Shown here: piece by piece, positions 33,330 through 44,849 of the stretch | Position numbering within the stretch: the first letter of the stretch is position 1 | Layout of the letters: each line of letters begins with the position of its first letter | Assembly (NCBI GenBank): GCA_030248215.1 | Contig: JASANG010003728.1 | Coordinates: 30,125 to 94,124 of the forward strand | Direction: 5' to 3' | DNA: 64,000 nucleotides | From: Enoplolaimus lenunculus | Lineage: Eukaryota; Nematoda; Enoplea; Enoplida; Thoracostomopsidae | The notes under the pieces: generated by a model | The model's input: only the letters and a program-made list of their open reading frames with translations | The model's database searches: none | What the model was told of the DNA's origin: nothing | Translations under genes and position numbers: made by a program

Positions 33330-35285
33330 GAGATGCTAGGGTTGTCAAACTCAAAATACGCCAGGTTTCAAATGTTAATCTAGAAAGTTAGTTTAATACT
33401 GCTAAATTAGCTTAAGCTTAAATCGAGTTAGTTTAGGCTTTTATAGACTTGTGAGTACTGTTATTGCCTGTGCATCCGCCTTTGTATTTATCAGAATGAT
33501 CACGTTTCTTGCGTAACATTAGACTTAACAAGCGAAAAGTCTTCTAAAATTACAGCTTACTGAAAGCTAAATAAGGCAACCATGCATTGAACACAAATTA
33601 TCAACCAGCGGGGGGTTTACTTGAACGGGCGTAGCCAAAGTAATATATTTTAGTTCAATTTGTATTAAGCAGGGTGAAAACGTATTCACTGCAATATTAC
33701 AATGTGAGAGGCATAATATATCGAACAGGATTACAAGGATATCATCTTCGGATATAAGATTTTTCGGCGTGAGCGGATTTATTAATAGGTGTCTTGAAAT
33801 AGTGCATTTTAAAGTTTCTTTGAACTCGAGTTACATTGTCGTTATATTTATTAGCTATTTGGCTAAAAATCAACTGTCAGCTCCACCCGAACAACTTGAT
33901 CGCAAAACCATAAATCTTGATAGCTCTGGCGTAGAAAGTATCACCCTATTGTTTTCCTAGATCCGTCACTGATTGTCATCAAGCACGTCATTGCATCATC
34001 AATCGTTAGAGTAAAATTTACTAACACGGATTTGGAAATATTGTCAAAAAATTGTGCCAGAAGGGTGTACATTATCGTATTGTCACTCATTCGCTAGAAG
34101 TTACGGTCTAATATGATTTGACAGAAAAATCTGAACGCCACACTAAAACATGAGTCACAGTGTTTAGCTTTAGCAGACCTGTTTTACAAACTGCCTGGTA
34201 TCTTTAATTGAACAATTGTTACTCAAAATCCCGTGCAAAATATGTTTCAGAATAAATTAAAAATACAAAGAAATGAAACTTTACTTTTTAATTTTTTTTT
34301 TCAAATTTAATTGCGTCACTAATGACTGCTGTTGTGAAGGGTACACCACAAGCTATTCTACTTCTCTTATCTTTTGTTATTTAAAAGTTGCAATTGCGTG
34401 AGATTATGTGAAAACTGTTCGTTAAAATATTGCGTTTCATGACAAAAGTGTACTCTGTCAAAATCTCACTTTACATTTGGACGCGACAAATTTGTCAATG
34501 GTAAGTGTAAAAATGTGAATAAATCTGTTAATGACGATATCATTTTTACTGTATATCTTTACTGACACTATACACTGACGGATCCAAAGAGGTCACCCTG
34601 GCTACGGCCGTTGCAACCGAAATTAAAGCCAAAATTTTGTTTTAAGGTTTAGTTCAAGAATAGCGTTTGGCTACTCGCATAGAAAGCATGCGACCTTTGT
34701 TTATCTTCCAGCAGTTTGGAATTTCTGCAACTTCTTCTGTTTTTGGCAAAAATTTTATTTCAGATTAACTCACACTGTGTACACGTTAAACTGGTGACAG
34801 CTTGAGCGAGACAACGTTAGGGTGTTGTTTTGAGAAACATTCCGGTATTTCCATGCCCATAATTACGTCGGCAGTCATTTGATGCTTACTTCTTGTAGAT
34901 TTTTGACCGAAACAACGTCTGAAAGAGCATCAAAATCTTTCAAACTTTAAGTATATAACACTCGCTAATTTTCCTGCAAACTGTACACCAAACCAAGTGG
35001 AATCCTTGTCTTCATTTCCGATTTTTTGATCTGCCTTCGTTTCAATGTCATACTGTAAGTTTAGCTTCAATCCGTCACTCTAAAGCGATATCAAAAACAA
35101 CCGTTCGTCGAAATAATTGTTTTTGCAGTGACTCGTTGTTGAAAATTAAAATTAAACAACAGTTAAGTGTGGATTCAACGATGATCAGCTGCGAATTGTC
35201 GGCAATTTTTCGATATATTTTAAGTCATTTTGCCACGGTAAAAACGACATCTTCCAAAATGTATTTTCATACTCGTTTTTAATAT
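33330..35285. other. No gene recognised
   Basis: AT-rich. About 80 bp at 33375-33450 (GCTTAAGCTTAAATCGAGTT) recur at about 58405-58440. GGTCACCCTGGCTACGGCC near 34590 is the end of a decayed hAT-type MITE. Nothing else stands out. Confidence 0.4.
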
Positions 35286-35287
35286 AC

Positions 35288-35620
35288 ATTGGCTGGGTTT
35301 CTGAAACCCTACTTAAGTACGACTTAGTCCTTAAGTACGTCCTAAGTAATCACTTAACCATTTTGTCGATTTTAAAAGCTTGCTTAAGTTAAGTAAATAC
35401 TTATGTCAATGGCTAAATTTGACGTGTTACACATTAATAGCTCAGGCATGCCCACATTGGTCTAACTGAAATTGTGGAATCATGGTGCCGTCTTAATATT
35501 AACCAGATCTATTGATTTTTTTGCTATGACAGTTGCTCACATTTGTCGTTTATCCATTTTTGTTCGAAAAGTTAAGTATTTACTGAAGTCGGTTAAGTAA
35601 GATTTCAGAACACAGCCATT
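35288..35620. mobile_element. ACTTAAGTA-rich MITE, complete copy
   Basis: ATTGGCTGGGTTTCTGAAA at the left and TTTCAGAACACAGCCAT at the right, about 333 bp, inverted relative to the split copy. It matches 24683-25059 end to end. Confidence 0.85.
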
Positions 35621-35993
35621 GTGTGCTATTTCGATTTGTGTGTTTATGCAGTAATGTCGGTGGCGCAGCAACGGGGTGCAGGTGCGGTCCCTGCGATTTT
35701 TTATGTCAGATAATTTCACGTCAGACACAATAGTAATTTTCTTCAAAATAGTAACATTCATACCTTACAAATTATCAAAATTGCATTTAACTTCTTGCTG
35801 TTAATTAAACTCGTTTGAGTTAAATAATCGACTATTCGAATTGAAAGTAAAATCCACTCAGAGGGAGTTAATATTTACTGATGTTATCCCAGAATACCCT
35901 AGTTCGCTGGCTTAGTTGATCAATCAACTGATTGAAAAGTACAGCTTAAGTAGTGCACCTGGTGGTTGTAGAATAGTAGCAGAATACCACCAG

Positions 35994-36372
35994 CAGGGTG
36001 CAACCGGAGGTGAAAAATACCGGAGCCGGAGCCGAGGTCAAAAAACTTGCCAGAGCCAGAGCCGGAGGTGAAGCCAGAGGTGGGGTGAAATTAGGTAGTT
36101 GAAATGATAATTTGTTAATATTAACAAATATCTGCAATATGATGTTAAATCGTTTGACTTTACAATTATTTTTTTACGAAATCTCTACAATTTTTTCCTC
36201 AAAGTTGTGCAAACGTTAAAAATAAACGCGCCAAACAGATAAATTTTGTAAAACTGCAAAATTTTACTACCGAAATTGTTAGAATCTGCGGCAAAGATTC
36301 TATCAGAGCCGGAACCGGAGGGCGATTTTCTGCCGGAGCCGAAGTCAGAGGCAGACTTCCGGTTGTACCCTG
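35994..36372. mobile_element. CCGGAGCC-repeat element with CAGGGTGCAACCGG ends
   Basis: CAGGGTGCAACCGGAGG is mirrored by CTTCCGGTTGTACCCTG. The interior has many GGAGCCGGAGCC-like units near both ends. The CAGGG start suggests hAT, but I could not see a clean 8-bp duplication. Length 379 bp. Confidence 0.75.
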
Positions 36373-36491
36373 TCGCACAGATTTCAATGACATATAATAC
36401 ATAGTTTATGGCGTGATAAATTTACATGCCTTGCGTGCTCACAAAATAATATGTCCTGAAATTTTGACAATACCACGTTTTAAAAACTGAA

Positions 36492-36755
36492 CCCTTTCTC
36501 ACATGAATATTTTCTATTTCCCCTGAGACCTACTTTTAGTCTAGGATTAGAACTCCAGTGACTGGAGTGGGAGGCGTATACCATCACCACTCAGCTATAT
36601 TAGCTTGACGGTCGAGCCCGAGGGGGCTCTCACGTCTTGTAGTGATTTTAGTACTATGTATACGGGTTGAAATTGTTAAACACGGTGCGATATATACTAC
36701 TTAACGTATGTACACTACGCTGAGTTGCCCATAGTCAACTCTATGTGAGAAGGGG
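36492..36755 (-). mobile_element. tRNA-like MITE, reverse copy
   Basis: CCCTTTCTCACATGAAT at the left and ATGTGAGAAGGGG at the right, with TTAA following at 36756-36759. The A/B-box segment is on the minus strand (GGATTAGAACTCC is a worn B-box complement). 264 bp. Confidence 0.85.
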
Positions 36756-36894
36756 TTAAGACTTTGATTTTTTGAATTTAACACATTAATTTAATAAAAC
36801 CAAAAGGTTCTTGTGGCATACTTCTCAAAAAATTAATGTTTTGAATTTATAACACAAAATTTCTCTCATTTCCGATATACTTCTCTTGGTACCA

Positions 36895-37345
36895 TGAAAA
36901 TTCGTCGCCCGACAACTTGTTGCCCAACAGTGTCCGAAAGCATATTAATAAATCTAACCGTAATCATCCTTAGCGTAAGCTTAAGCATAATGATGGGTGA
37001 CGAATTGTCGAGTCGATAAAAATTCGGATTAAAAGTTGTCGGTCGACCACTTGTCGGGTGACTAATCACGATGATGCTGTTTTCTTTGTTCGTTTGATAA
37101 CCGAAGTCGTTTTCGTTAAACGAATACAGCTACATTTCGACAAACTCAACGCGGAAAGCGAATATTAAGTTTTGAAGGGCATTGCTATCGGGGCGACAGT
37201 TTTTGGGATGTCGAGATGCCGGGGCGACAAGTTATCGAGGTCAATGAGTTGTCGGGCGACAAGCTGTCGAGATCTACGAGCTGTCCGGGTAAAAAGTTGC
37301 CAGGGTCGACGAGATGTTGGGTGCCGAAACGTCAGACGACAACAA
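36895..37345. repeat. Cluster of the 18-bp GTCGAC-rich repeat
   Basis: Variants of GTCGGGCGACAAGTTGTC and GGTCGACGAGTTGTCGGG recur, mostly in plus orientation, with a short inverted block at the left (36898-36925). The same repeats form opposed blocks at 62510-62770 and 63225-63460. Confidence 0.7.
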
Positions 37346-37349
37346 ACAT

Positions 37350-38740
37350 TCAGGATTTAATAACATAATGTCAAGAGTTTGAGATCGGATCGAAATGTTG
37401 TAGAAATTCAGGCATTGTTTCTTGAATACACGTGGGTTTATTTTATGTGAGGCGGTAACCATATGTCTTTTAAGATTGTACCATCTATAAAGTACACACT
37501 TAAGCTCAGAAAAGTGAGTTTTTATCATCTGAATATAATTCTGCATAAATAATTTACTTTTAATGAATTCTGTGTACAAATTAATCTTTACTTAATTGAT
37601 ATATGAATCAACATTGGTATACATTCTGTTTTTTTTAAAATGACAAAGATGCAGTGTGATTTTATTACCTTTGCAATTCATTCTAATACTGAGGGGATAC
37701 CAAAGTACTGGGCGTATATCCCATTCCGCTGCGAAGTTTTTACTGAAAATTGTTTACGGTTCCAACCGTACAAATATTAATTTTACGTTAATTACAACAT
37801 TTACTTAAATCTACAGAATCGTGAGTATAAGACATAAAAAATTACACCTGCGGCGGTATCTATACTGCACCTATAACAAGAACAAACGCTGCCAGCTTGA
37901 AAGAAGAGCAGACTTTTCGGTGGACCACATCGCTTTTCCAACGGAAGTATATATTCAAGAAGGTTCCAAGTGGGAATTTTAAACGATTTCCAACGAGTTA
38001 ACAAACGAGTCATTGAAAATCTTAAACGCGTAGCGGCAAATGCTTCATGTTCCAAAAATATTTTTCGTATGCCTCAGTTGCTTTGCCGCACGTTTGGCGC
38101 CGTATTTGTATAAATTACATAAACCGCCTACGACGTCAGAACATTTTCGCGATTCGTCGCCACTATTAAGAACTTGTATATGTAACAGCAGATTTCGACT
38201 TTATAGTCTGCTTTGCTTAATATGTGCATTACGATGCTAAAAACGCAATAAGGTTCGTTTTAAACGCTATTTGTGTGCTCGATAGGTACATATTTTGATG
38301 AAATTGTTTGGCAAATCAATAATAACATTCGTAATTCAATTGCTAAATCAAATATATTATGCTTCGCAATCGGAATATTTGATCCATTTACAGTGTTGTA
38401 TTCCAGATTGATATCAACGTAACTTTTTCAATTTTTAAAAGCTTAGAACTATTCAAAGGTAATCAGCTCATGCAGAAACGTCCGAAGAAAATTATATTTG
38501 GGGGGCACCGAATAATTTTGGGGGCCCTTACAATTGCAATTTAAGATTGTTTAGTTTTAGACCAAGTCAATTAGTGGGCACCAGCCAAATTTGGTGGGGG
38601 AAACGCCCCCCCAATGCCCCCCGTGGGGACGCCATTGCGGTCACAAAAACCAAAATATTGTGTAAAGATATAATTCTTGGGCCGCGTCAAACCTCCAGAC
38701 AAAAATAGGTGATGGTAAAAGTCAACTTGGCCATTATTTC
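37350..38740. other. No gene recognised; G-run/C-run fragment at 38460-38640
   Basis: The part from 38460 has AACGTCCGAAG at one side and GTGGGGACGCCATTG at the other, with GGGGGG and CCCCCCC runs between. That suggests a small decayed inverted-repeat element. The remainder shows only chance frames. Confidence 0.35.
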
Positions 38741-38747
38741 GTTTCAG
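38735..38747 (+). promoter_or_regulatory. Candidate spliced-leader acceptor and upstream short ORF
   Basis: TTATTTCGTTTCAG is followed by ACATGGCG. The ATG opens a 14-codon frame ending before the main start at 38822, so a transcript beginning here would carry a small upstream ORF. Confidence 0.4.
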
Positions 38748-38821
38748 ACATGGCGTTTACTTCAAATTTGGCTTTGCTTACTAGATTCTCTTAAAACTAA
38801 GTAAAAGCGTATAACAACATC

Positions 38822-40785
38822 ATGATTACACAAATTTACGTTTTACTTATGACAACATGCTTTCTGTATCGTACGGTTCCAGCCAAACGCTTAACAAACG
38901 AAACCTATATCCAAAATAATAATAATATATCAAAAACAAGCGTTTTGAAAGAAAGTGAACTCAAGGAATTGTCACGATTTAAACGCGGTTGTAAGAAGTC
39001 GTTGAAAAATGAGCTAAATTTCAAATCGCTAAATAAGCCGGTCCAAAAAGCACTGAAAAAAGGATACTTGAAACTGGCGTGTTTGTTCGAGAAAGTTCAG
39101 TCGTCTCCAAGTGGTCCACGCCGAAATAAGGTAAAATGCAAAATGCAATTTTTTTAATAAATGTTTTACATTGCTTCGTTCAAAATTTTCGCTAGCGTAG
39201 ACAACATTTCATTTTGAGTAAACGTTTTTTTGCGAGCGAGCTTAGCGAACGAGAAACTTTATTGACTTCTATGGTTCAGAAAGTTTTTCAAAACACCTCT
39301 CACAGTTGCTTTTTTTGTTCATTTTGAAATTTAGGGCGAGGATCCTATACCATCCCTTCACTTGTATGCGCCCGTTACAACTTAAAGCCGAAACAAATCT
39401 ATATGATACACCTAGAAGCTAATGTGACACGGCATTTTGTATATACTGTAGTGATCCAAATAAAAGTCGAGGGGGGTAAAAAGAGGGGGTCCTATTTTGA
39501 GTTCCAATCACTAAGAGTCGCATCGCTTATAAGAGTCCGCAAACGGATAGCGTCCGTAACCCTAATTATAGTCCATAAATGTCAATTTTATTCCTAATCG
39601 TAGCGCATAAATGGCTCTAGCACCAAAAAAGTTGAGTTCCAAAGTTTAAAGTATATTCCCGGGTGTAACCACGTATTATCACTCAACCTTTAAATACAAC
39701 GCAAATAAACGTTTAATTCAACGGATAGTTGCAATACCGGATATATCAGTAACGAATGGTGGCAGAGGGCGGGTTAAAAATAAATAACAGTCCGTAATCG
39801 AATAGCAGGGGGTACCCTCTGGAGAGGCCAAATAAATATCAGCCCCGCCTCTTTATTCGGATCACTACAGTAACAATGTGTAGGATTGCATGCGTTTTCA
39901 CGGTGATACTCAATGAGACTCTATCTTAGAACCATAAACGTTGTATTATTATACACTGGTTATCACAAGTCAGCTATTTCTAGCATTATTTGCCAAATAA
40001 GCTTGAAAAGATACGTGTATATTTTAACGTACAAACATTTCGGTTGTCTTTATTCTAAATTGTATTAATTAATAGGCATGCGAAATTATAGAATTGAAAA
40101 ACGCTGCCCGCAGTATTAATACTCAATACCATTCAAAGAGATAAGTACTCTTCTTGACAATCTTACTCATATCACCGGTTTCTACTCAATTAAAAAGCGA
40201 TATACACTATTTCAAATGTTAACGCTGTACTGCATTAGTTGTTTTTAGAAACTGTCCAAATTGATTAAACAAATTGCAAAAAAGCGTGCAAAAATTCAAA
40301 AGAAAATGTCGCGCGTTCGAGACAAAAGTGGACGTAAAGCAGAAAAGAAATTAGAACAGATGAAAGCAACAGAAGTGTATCTGGGTTACCTTGAGTCACA
40401 AGTGCGCGATTTTCAAAATCACGGAAATACAAATTTTGAACGCTTGTATTTGAGTAATTTAAGCAATAAAATTCAACTTCCTGGAATTGCAGCTGAACGA
40501 ATAAAATTTACACTGCCGCCTTATGAAGAGGATTTGGTGACCGAAACTACTGCGACAACAACATCAACTGAAGCAATTACATACGTTGAACCATACAGTA
40601 CGTCGGAACCAGAAACGGTTATTTCAACAACGATCGCAACAATAGCAACACAACCAACTACCACAACAGCAGCGGTTCATCCAGAAGTTGTTGATTACAA
40701 TTACGGTGACATATATGGTGGCGATTCAAAAAACAATTATGGTCCCGGTGAAAACGTTGAAGTCCAAAATTATTACAGCTATTAG
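38822..40785 (+). CDS. Secreted basic protein with Thr-rich, Tyr-rich tail (281 aa, two exons)
   Basis: The exons are 38822-39130 and 40249-40785. The donor AAG|GTAAAA and acceptor GTTTTTAG are both phase 0. The first exon starts with a signal peptide (MITQIYVLLMTTCFLYRTVPA). A dibasic RFKR site near residue 54 may be cut by a furin-like protease. From there to about residue 150 the protein is Lys-rich and probably helical, with only a few Cys. Residues about 190-240 are Thr/Ser-rich and could be O-glycosylated, and the last 40 residues are Tyr/Asn/Gly-rich, ending NYYSY. I recognise no domain. The composition fits an extracellular matrix or cuticle-associated protein. The 1.1-kb intron contains one CTGTAGTGACCCG MITE, and a second copy begins two bases past the stop codon. 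Confidence 0.8.
39446..39870. mobile_element. CTGTAGTGACCCG-family MITE within an intron
   Basis: CTGTAGTGATCC and GGATCACTACAG, TA-flanked, 425 bp. It lies wholly in the intron of the 38822-40785 gene. Confidence 0.9.
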
Positions 40786-40787
40786 TA

Positions 40788-41232
40788 CTGTAGTGACCCG
40801 AATAAGAGGAGGGAACTTATATTTATTGGGCCTCTCCAGATAGTATCCCCCGTTGTTATTCGGCTACGGACTGATATTTATTTTAACCCACGCTTCGCCA
40901 CCCTTCGTTACTGATATATCCGGTACTGCAACTATCCGTTGAATTAAGCATTTATTTGTCTTGCGTCAATAGCTTGAGCGATCATGCAAGGTTATGCTTA
41001 GGAATGTACTTTCAAAATTTAAATGCGCTTTAGAGTTTCGAGCTAAAACTATTCGGTTCGGGAGTCATTTATGCACTACAATAAGGGATAATTGACGTTT
41101 ATGGACTCTAATTAAGGTTTAGGAACTCTATCCGCGTACGGACTCTTATTAGTTATACTGACTCCTATGGATTTTGACTCAAAATGGGGACCCCTTTTAT
41201 TACCTCACTCCCTCTTATTAGGGTCACTACAG
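40788..41232. mobile_element. CTGTAGTGACCCG-family MITE abutting a stop codon
   Basis: The element follows TAG (stop, 40783-40785) and TA (40786-40787). The right end is GGGTCACTACAG then TA. It is inverted relative to the intronic copy and 445 bp long. The gene's 3' UTR must be made largely of this element, or the transcript must end inside it. Confidence 0.9.
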
Positions 41233-41634
41233 TATTGTAGTAACTGAGTAGCTTGAGAAAGTTAACTTTTAAACTTTTTATTTTGTACAAATGCGAACAA
41301 AATGTACTGGAGAAGTTTAACGTGCGCTCCTTTCAATGTAAGTTGCTTTGCGTTTGACAGAAGATATTTACATTACTGAATAATCGTTAATGATCTGCCA
41401 ACTCTATTTTGAAATGTTATATGTTTTAGTTCTTTTTGGTGCCAGTCCTATCAATACAAACTTTTGCTTTTGCCGCTTGCTTCAGATTCTTGCAATCCTT
41501 TAACATTTTTTAAACTTTTTGCTTCAGTTTACAGTTTTACCGTTGAAAGCCTTTTTGAGTTGAAACAAAACTAATGTGATTTTGTTTTTTTCCATTTTAC
41601 CAATAATGAAGTGTGGTGGTTTGTATTATTCCTA

Positions 41635-41888
41635 CACTGTAAATTCGAGTGAGTTGAATTCAGCTCAGACTGAGTTGAATCACGCAGTCTAACTTAGGAC
41701 TATCAGAACTCATAATTATGCGTTGATATAACTCATTCAGATTTTATTAATCAACTTTCCCGGAATCAAATCAAGTCAGAGTGAGAAACAACTCAACTCA
41801 GAGTGAGTTAAAATTTGCTGTTATTAACTCACAGAAATAAATAACTTTCCGTCTGAGTTGATTTATCAACTCATTGGAATTTACAGTG
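41635..41888. mobile_element. GAGTTGA-family MITE, complete copy
   Basis: CACTGTAAATTCGAGTGAG and TCATTGGAATTTACAGTG with TA on both sides, 254 bp. Confidence 0.9.
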
Positions 41889-42006
41889 TAATATATTTCA
41901 CCGGAGTTACTGGTATGCTGAGTAATACGAATGGCTTGACTAAGACACAATAAATTCATGTCTCTAAGAGTTTATTTGGCAGTTTTTTCGCAACCAATGT
42001 ATAGAA

Positions 42007-42180
42007 CAGGACCGTAACAGTAATACAAGCATATTCCTATAAGCGTAAGCCTAAGACTAAGCTAAAGGTTAACAATGAGCTTATACATACACCTAAACCT
42101 AAAACTTACTGAAAAACAATTCTAAAACTTAAGCGTACTCTATGGCTATTGTGTTCCCACAGAACAACTTTCTGCCCGTG
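42007..42180 (-). mobile_element. TTAGGC-bearing MITE, diverged copy
   Basis: CAGGACCGTAACAGTAA at the left, TTTCTGCCCGTG at the right. Interior GCGTAAGCCTAAGACTAAG is a worn CCTAAG tract. The outer similarity ATGTATAGAA / TTTCTAAAT extends the inverted ends. Confidence 0.7.
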
Positions 42181-42282
42181 ATTTCTAAATGGGCCTCTTT
42201 CGCTTAGTTGAAATTCTATAAAGAAAGCTATGCACAGGGTTGCACAAAAAGAAATTTTCACCTTAACTTAATGCACGCAAGA

Positions 42283-42448
42283 CAAGCCCGTAACCAGCTC
42301 ACTTTACTAAAAGGTGGGTTTGAAAAACTTCAGGAGGGGCATAAAAAAGGTTTTCGTTGACTTAGAAGAAAGTTGAAAATGTTCCTGGGTGCCCAAAATT
42401 TTTCTAACGGTGCTGAACCCCCAACGACCCCCCTTCGCTACGGGACCG
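42283..42448. mobile_element. Short hAT-type MITE, diverged copy beside the LINE
   Basis: CAAGCCCGTAACCAGCTCAC and CGCTACGGGACCGG with the family interior (CAGGAGGGGCATAAAA). It directly adjoins the 5' edge of the LINE fragment. Confidence 0.8.
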
Positions 42449-42449
42449 G

Positions 42450-44330
42450 CGGAAGACACTGGAATGAAAACTTGGCGATTGACACATATGGATAGCATGT
42501 GTCGAGAACGACAGGCTGATGACGATTGTAATCGCTATTAGTGATCGTATCATTCACTTCTTCTCAGCCTATGCACCGCAAACAGGCCGCGGACAAACCG
42601 AAAAGGAAAACTTCTGGAACGATTTGGACGCGAGGATTCGCGAAATCTCAGACTCTGACTCAATTGTTAATGGTGGTGACTTTAACGGTCATGTTGGTGA
42701 ATGCGCGGAAGGGAATGCATCGCACGACGGCAACGGCTATGGAACACGCAATACGGATGGAAAAAGAGTGCTCGAGTTTGCTGACTCCCACAACTTTGTG
42801 ATCAGCAACACCTGGTTCAAGAAGAGAACCACTCACCTGGTGACTTATGCAAGTGGTAACTCCAGGTCTCAAATTGACCACGTCCTCGTTCGACGAAGAG
42901 ACCTGTGCAACCTTAAAGACGTCAAGGTGATCCCTTCAGAAACAGTGGGCACGCAGCATCGAACCGTCGTAGCAACGCTGCAAGTTCGTCAACTACCAGA
43001 GCCACGCCAAACGACAGTCAACAGAAAGTGTATTAAATGGTGGAAGACGGGTGATAGGAGCGGTGCCTTAATGCAAAATCTAAAGCTCCCAGAAATAACC
43101 TATGTGGAGGAAACGTGGCTAAAAGCAAAGAAATCGATTCATTCAACGGCTGCGACAGTGCTAGAAACCAGCAAGCCAGGCCGACGATTCGTCGAGAAAA
43201 CGTTTGGCTATGGACCGAGGAAGTAGAAGCAAGGCTTCATGAGAAAAAGCGTGCATACCACAGCTTTCTTGCCGATAAGAATGCTAGCACATGTTCTGAG
43301 TATAAGAGGGCAAGATCTGCTGCTAAGCAAGCCGTTGCCAAACGCAAGGCGGAGCACTACGAGGACCTCTACAAAAAGCTAGAAAACCGCCATGGAGAAC
43401 GTCAGCTTTACCGTCTGGTCAAACAACGCCATCGCCGTGCACAGGATGTGGAAAACTTCTACGGCGTGAACGACGAGCGCGGCAAGCTCATTGTTGACAA
43501 GACGACGGCAACTGAACGTTGGAGACGTTATTTCGAGAGCATCTAAAATGTTTAATTTTCACACCCTCCAATTTCTCAGTCTCAGCCTACTTCTGGTCCA
43601 ATACAACCAATAACTCCTGACGAGGTAGTTGCTGCACTGAAGAAAATGAAGCCTGGAAAAGCAGCAGGCCCAGACGACATTGCATCGGAACTATGGAAAT
43701 GTACAGCTCGAGTATCCACAACCTGGTTGGCGAAGCTGTTCAACCAGATTGTCACCGAAGGAAAACCACCGCTAGACTGGCAGAAAAGTACCACAATCCC
43801 AATATGGAATCGCAAAGGAAACCTGCCGAATGTGCAAATTACAGGCCTATCCGTCTACTCTCTCATACTATGAAGATCTTTGAGAGAGTACTGGAGACAC
43901 GCCTGCGGTCCATAATACACCTATCAGCAAACCAAGCTGGATTTGTCAAGGGCTGTGGTACCACCGATGCAAGTCATGCGGCACGACTACTAGTAGAGAA
44001 GCACCGCGAGAAAAGAAGCCCTCTACACATTGCGTTCCTTGATCTAGAGAAAGCCTTCGATCGGGTACCCCACGATCTAATTTGGTACTCTCTTCGCTCG
44101 CATCTGGTACCAGAAGAGCTCGTCAATTGGATAAAGATACTGTACGCCAAGCCAAATAGCCGGGTGCGATGTCCAGCTGGAATATCAAACAATTTCAACG
44201 TCACTGTTGGAGTCCATTAAGGATCAGCACTGTCACCTTTGCTGTTCATCATTGCGATTGACAATTTGGCGCATAAAATTGACCGAAAGCTGAAATAGCT
44301 GTTATATATTGACTGTATTGAATTGAAAAC
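42450..44330 (+). mobile_element. RTE-type LINE fragment (endonuclease plus partial reverse transcriptase), broken
   Basis: The AP-endonuclease part (42519-43190) shows SAYAPQTG, GGDFNGHVG, SQIDHVLVRR and a degenerate catalytic end GTQHR. The reverse transcriptase part shows KPGKAAGPDDI, NYRPI, NQAGFVKGCGTTD, motif A as FLDLEKAFDRVPHDL and motif B' as GSALSPLLF. This order and these motifs are those of the RTE/BovB group. The reading frame shifts near 43195 and 43840, and stops interrupt it at 43544, 43553 and 44218. The FxDD-box half of the reverse transcriptase is missing at the 3' end, where a MITE fragment follows. The 5' end is also cut. It is inactive. The 3' loss is unusual for a LINE and suggests later deletion. 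Confidence 0.93.
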
Positions 44331-44345
44331 AATTTTGAAATGATA

Positions 44346-44436
44346 TTGGATGAGTTTCTAAAATCTTACTTAAAGTATTTACTTAAGCTTTGCTTAAGTA
44401 ATTATTTAATGCGGGGTTCACGTTACCAATTGTGCG
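44346..44436. mobile_element. Left half of an ACTTAAGTA MITE split by a 7-kb element
   Basis: ATTGGATGAGTTTCTAAAAT, CTTACTTAAAGTATTTACTT and AATTATTTAAT match the start of the family in the reversed orientation of 24683-25059. The rest of this copy is at 51469-51682. Confidence 0.75.
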
Positions 44437-44769
44437 CTTGGTACCTGTTTTGTCGCCATGTCCATAGCGGTACACACTAACTTTTTTACCCATATGAATA
44501 CCAACTGAAAATAAAATGTTGCACATAGCTAGGATTTGAAATATTGACCTACCCATATGGGTAGAGTCAAGATGTCTGCTCGTTGCCCATATAGATGCCA
44601 ACATAATGCACTTTCAAGCTTGCTCTTTAAAACGGCTCAGTACAGTGAGTTTTGTTTTACAAGTCTAGTTTACTCTTTTTTACAATATTGTCAGGGACAT
44701 CGTTTTTCTTGGCCGTAACCAAAAGCAATGCGATTTGAAAAAATCTGACACGGTTTAGGCAACTGTCGT

Positions 44770-44815
44770 TATTGTTATATTATTATTATTGTTATTATTA
44801 TTATTATTATTATGA
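44770..44815. repeat. ATT microsatellite
   Basis: TTATTATTATTATTATTA-type run inside the left part of the 7-kb element. Confidence 0.9.
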
Positions 44816-44849
44816 CCATTATTGTAATTGTCATCGCCGTTGTTGTGTT

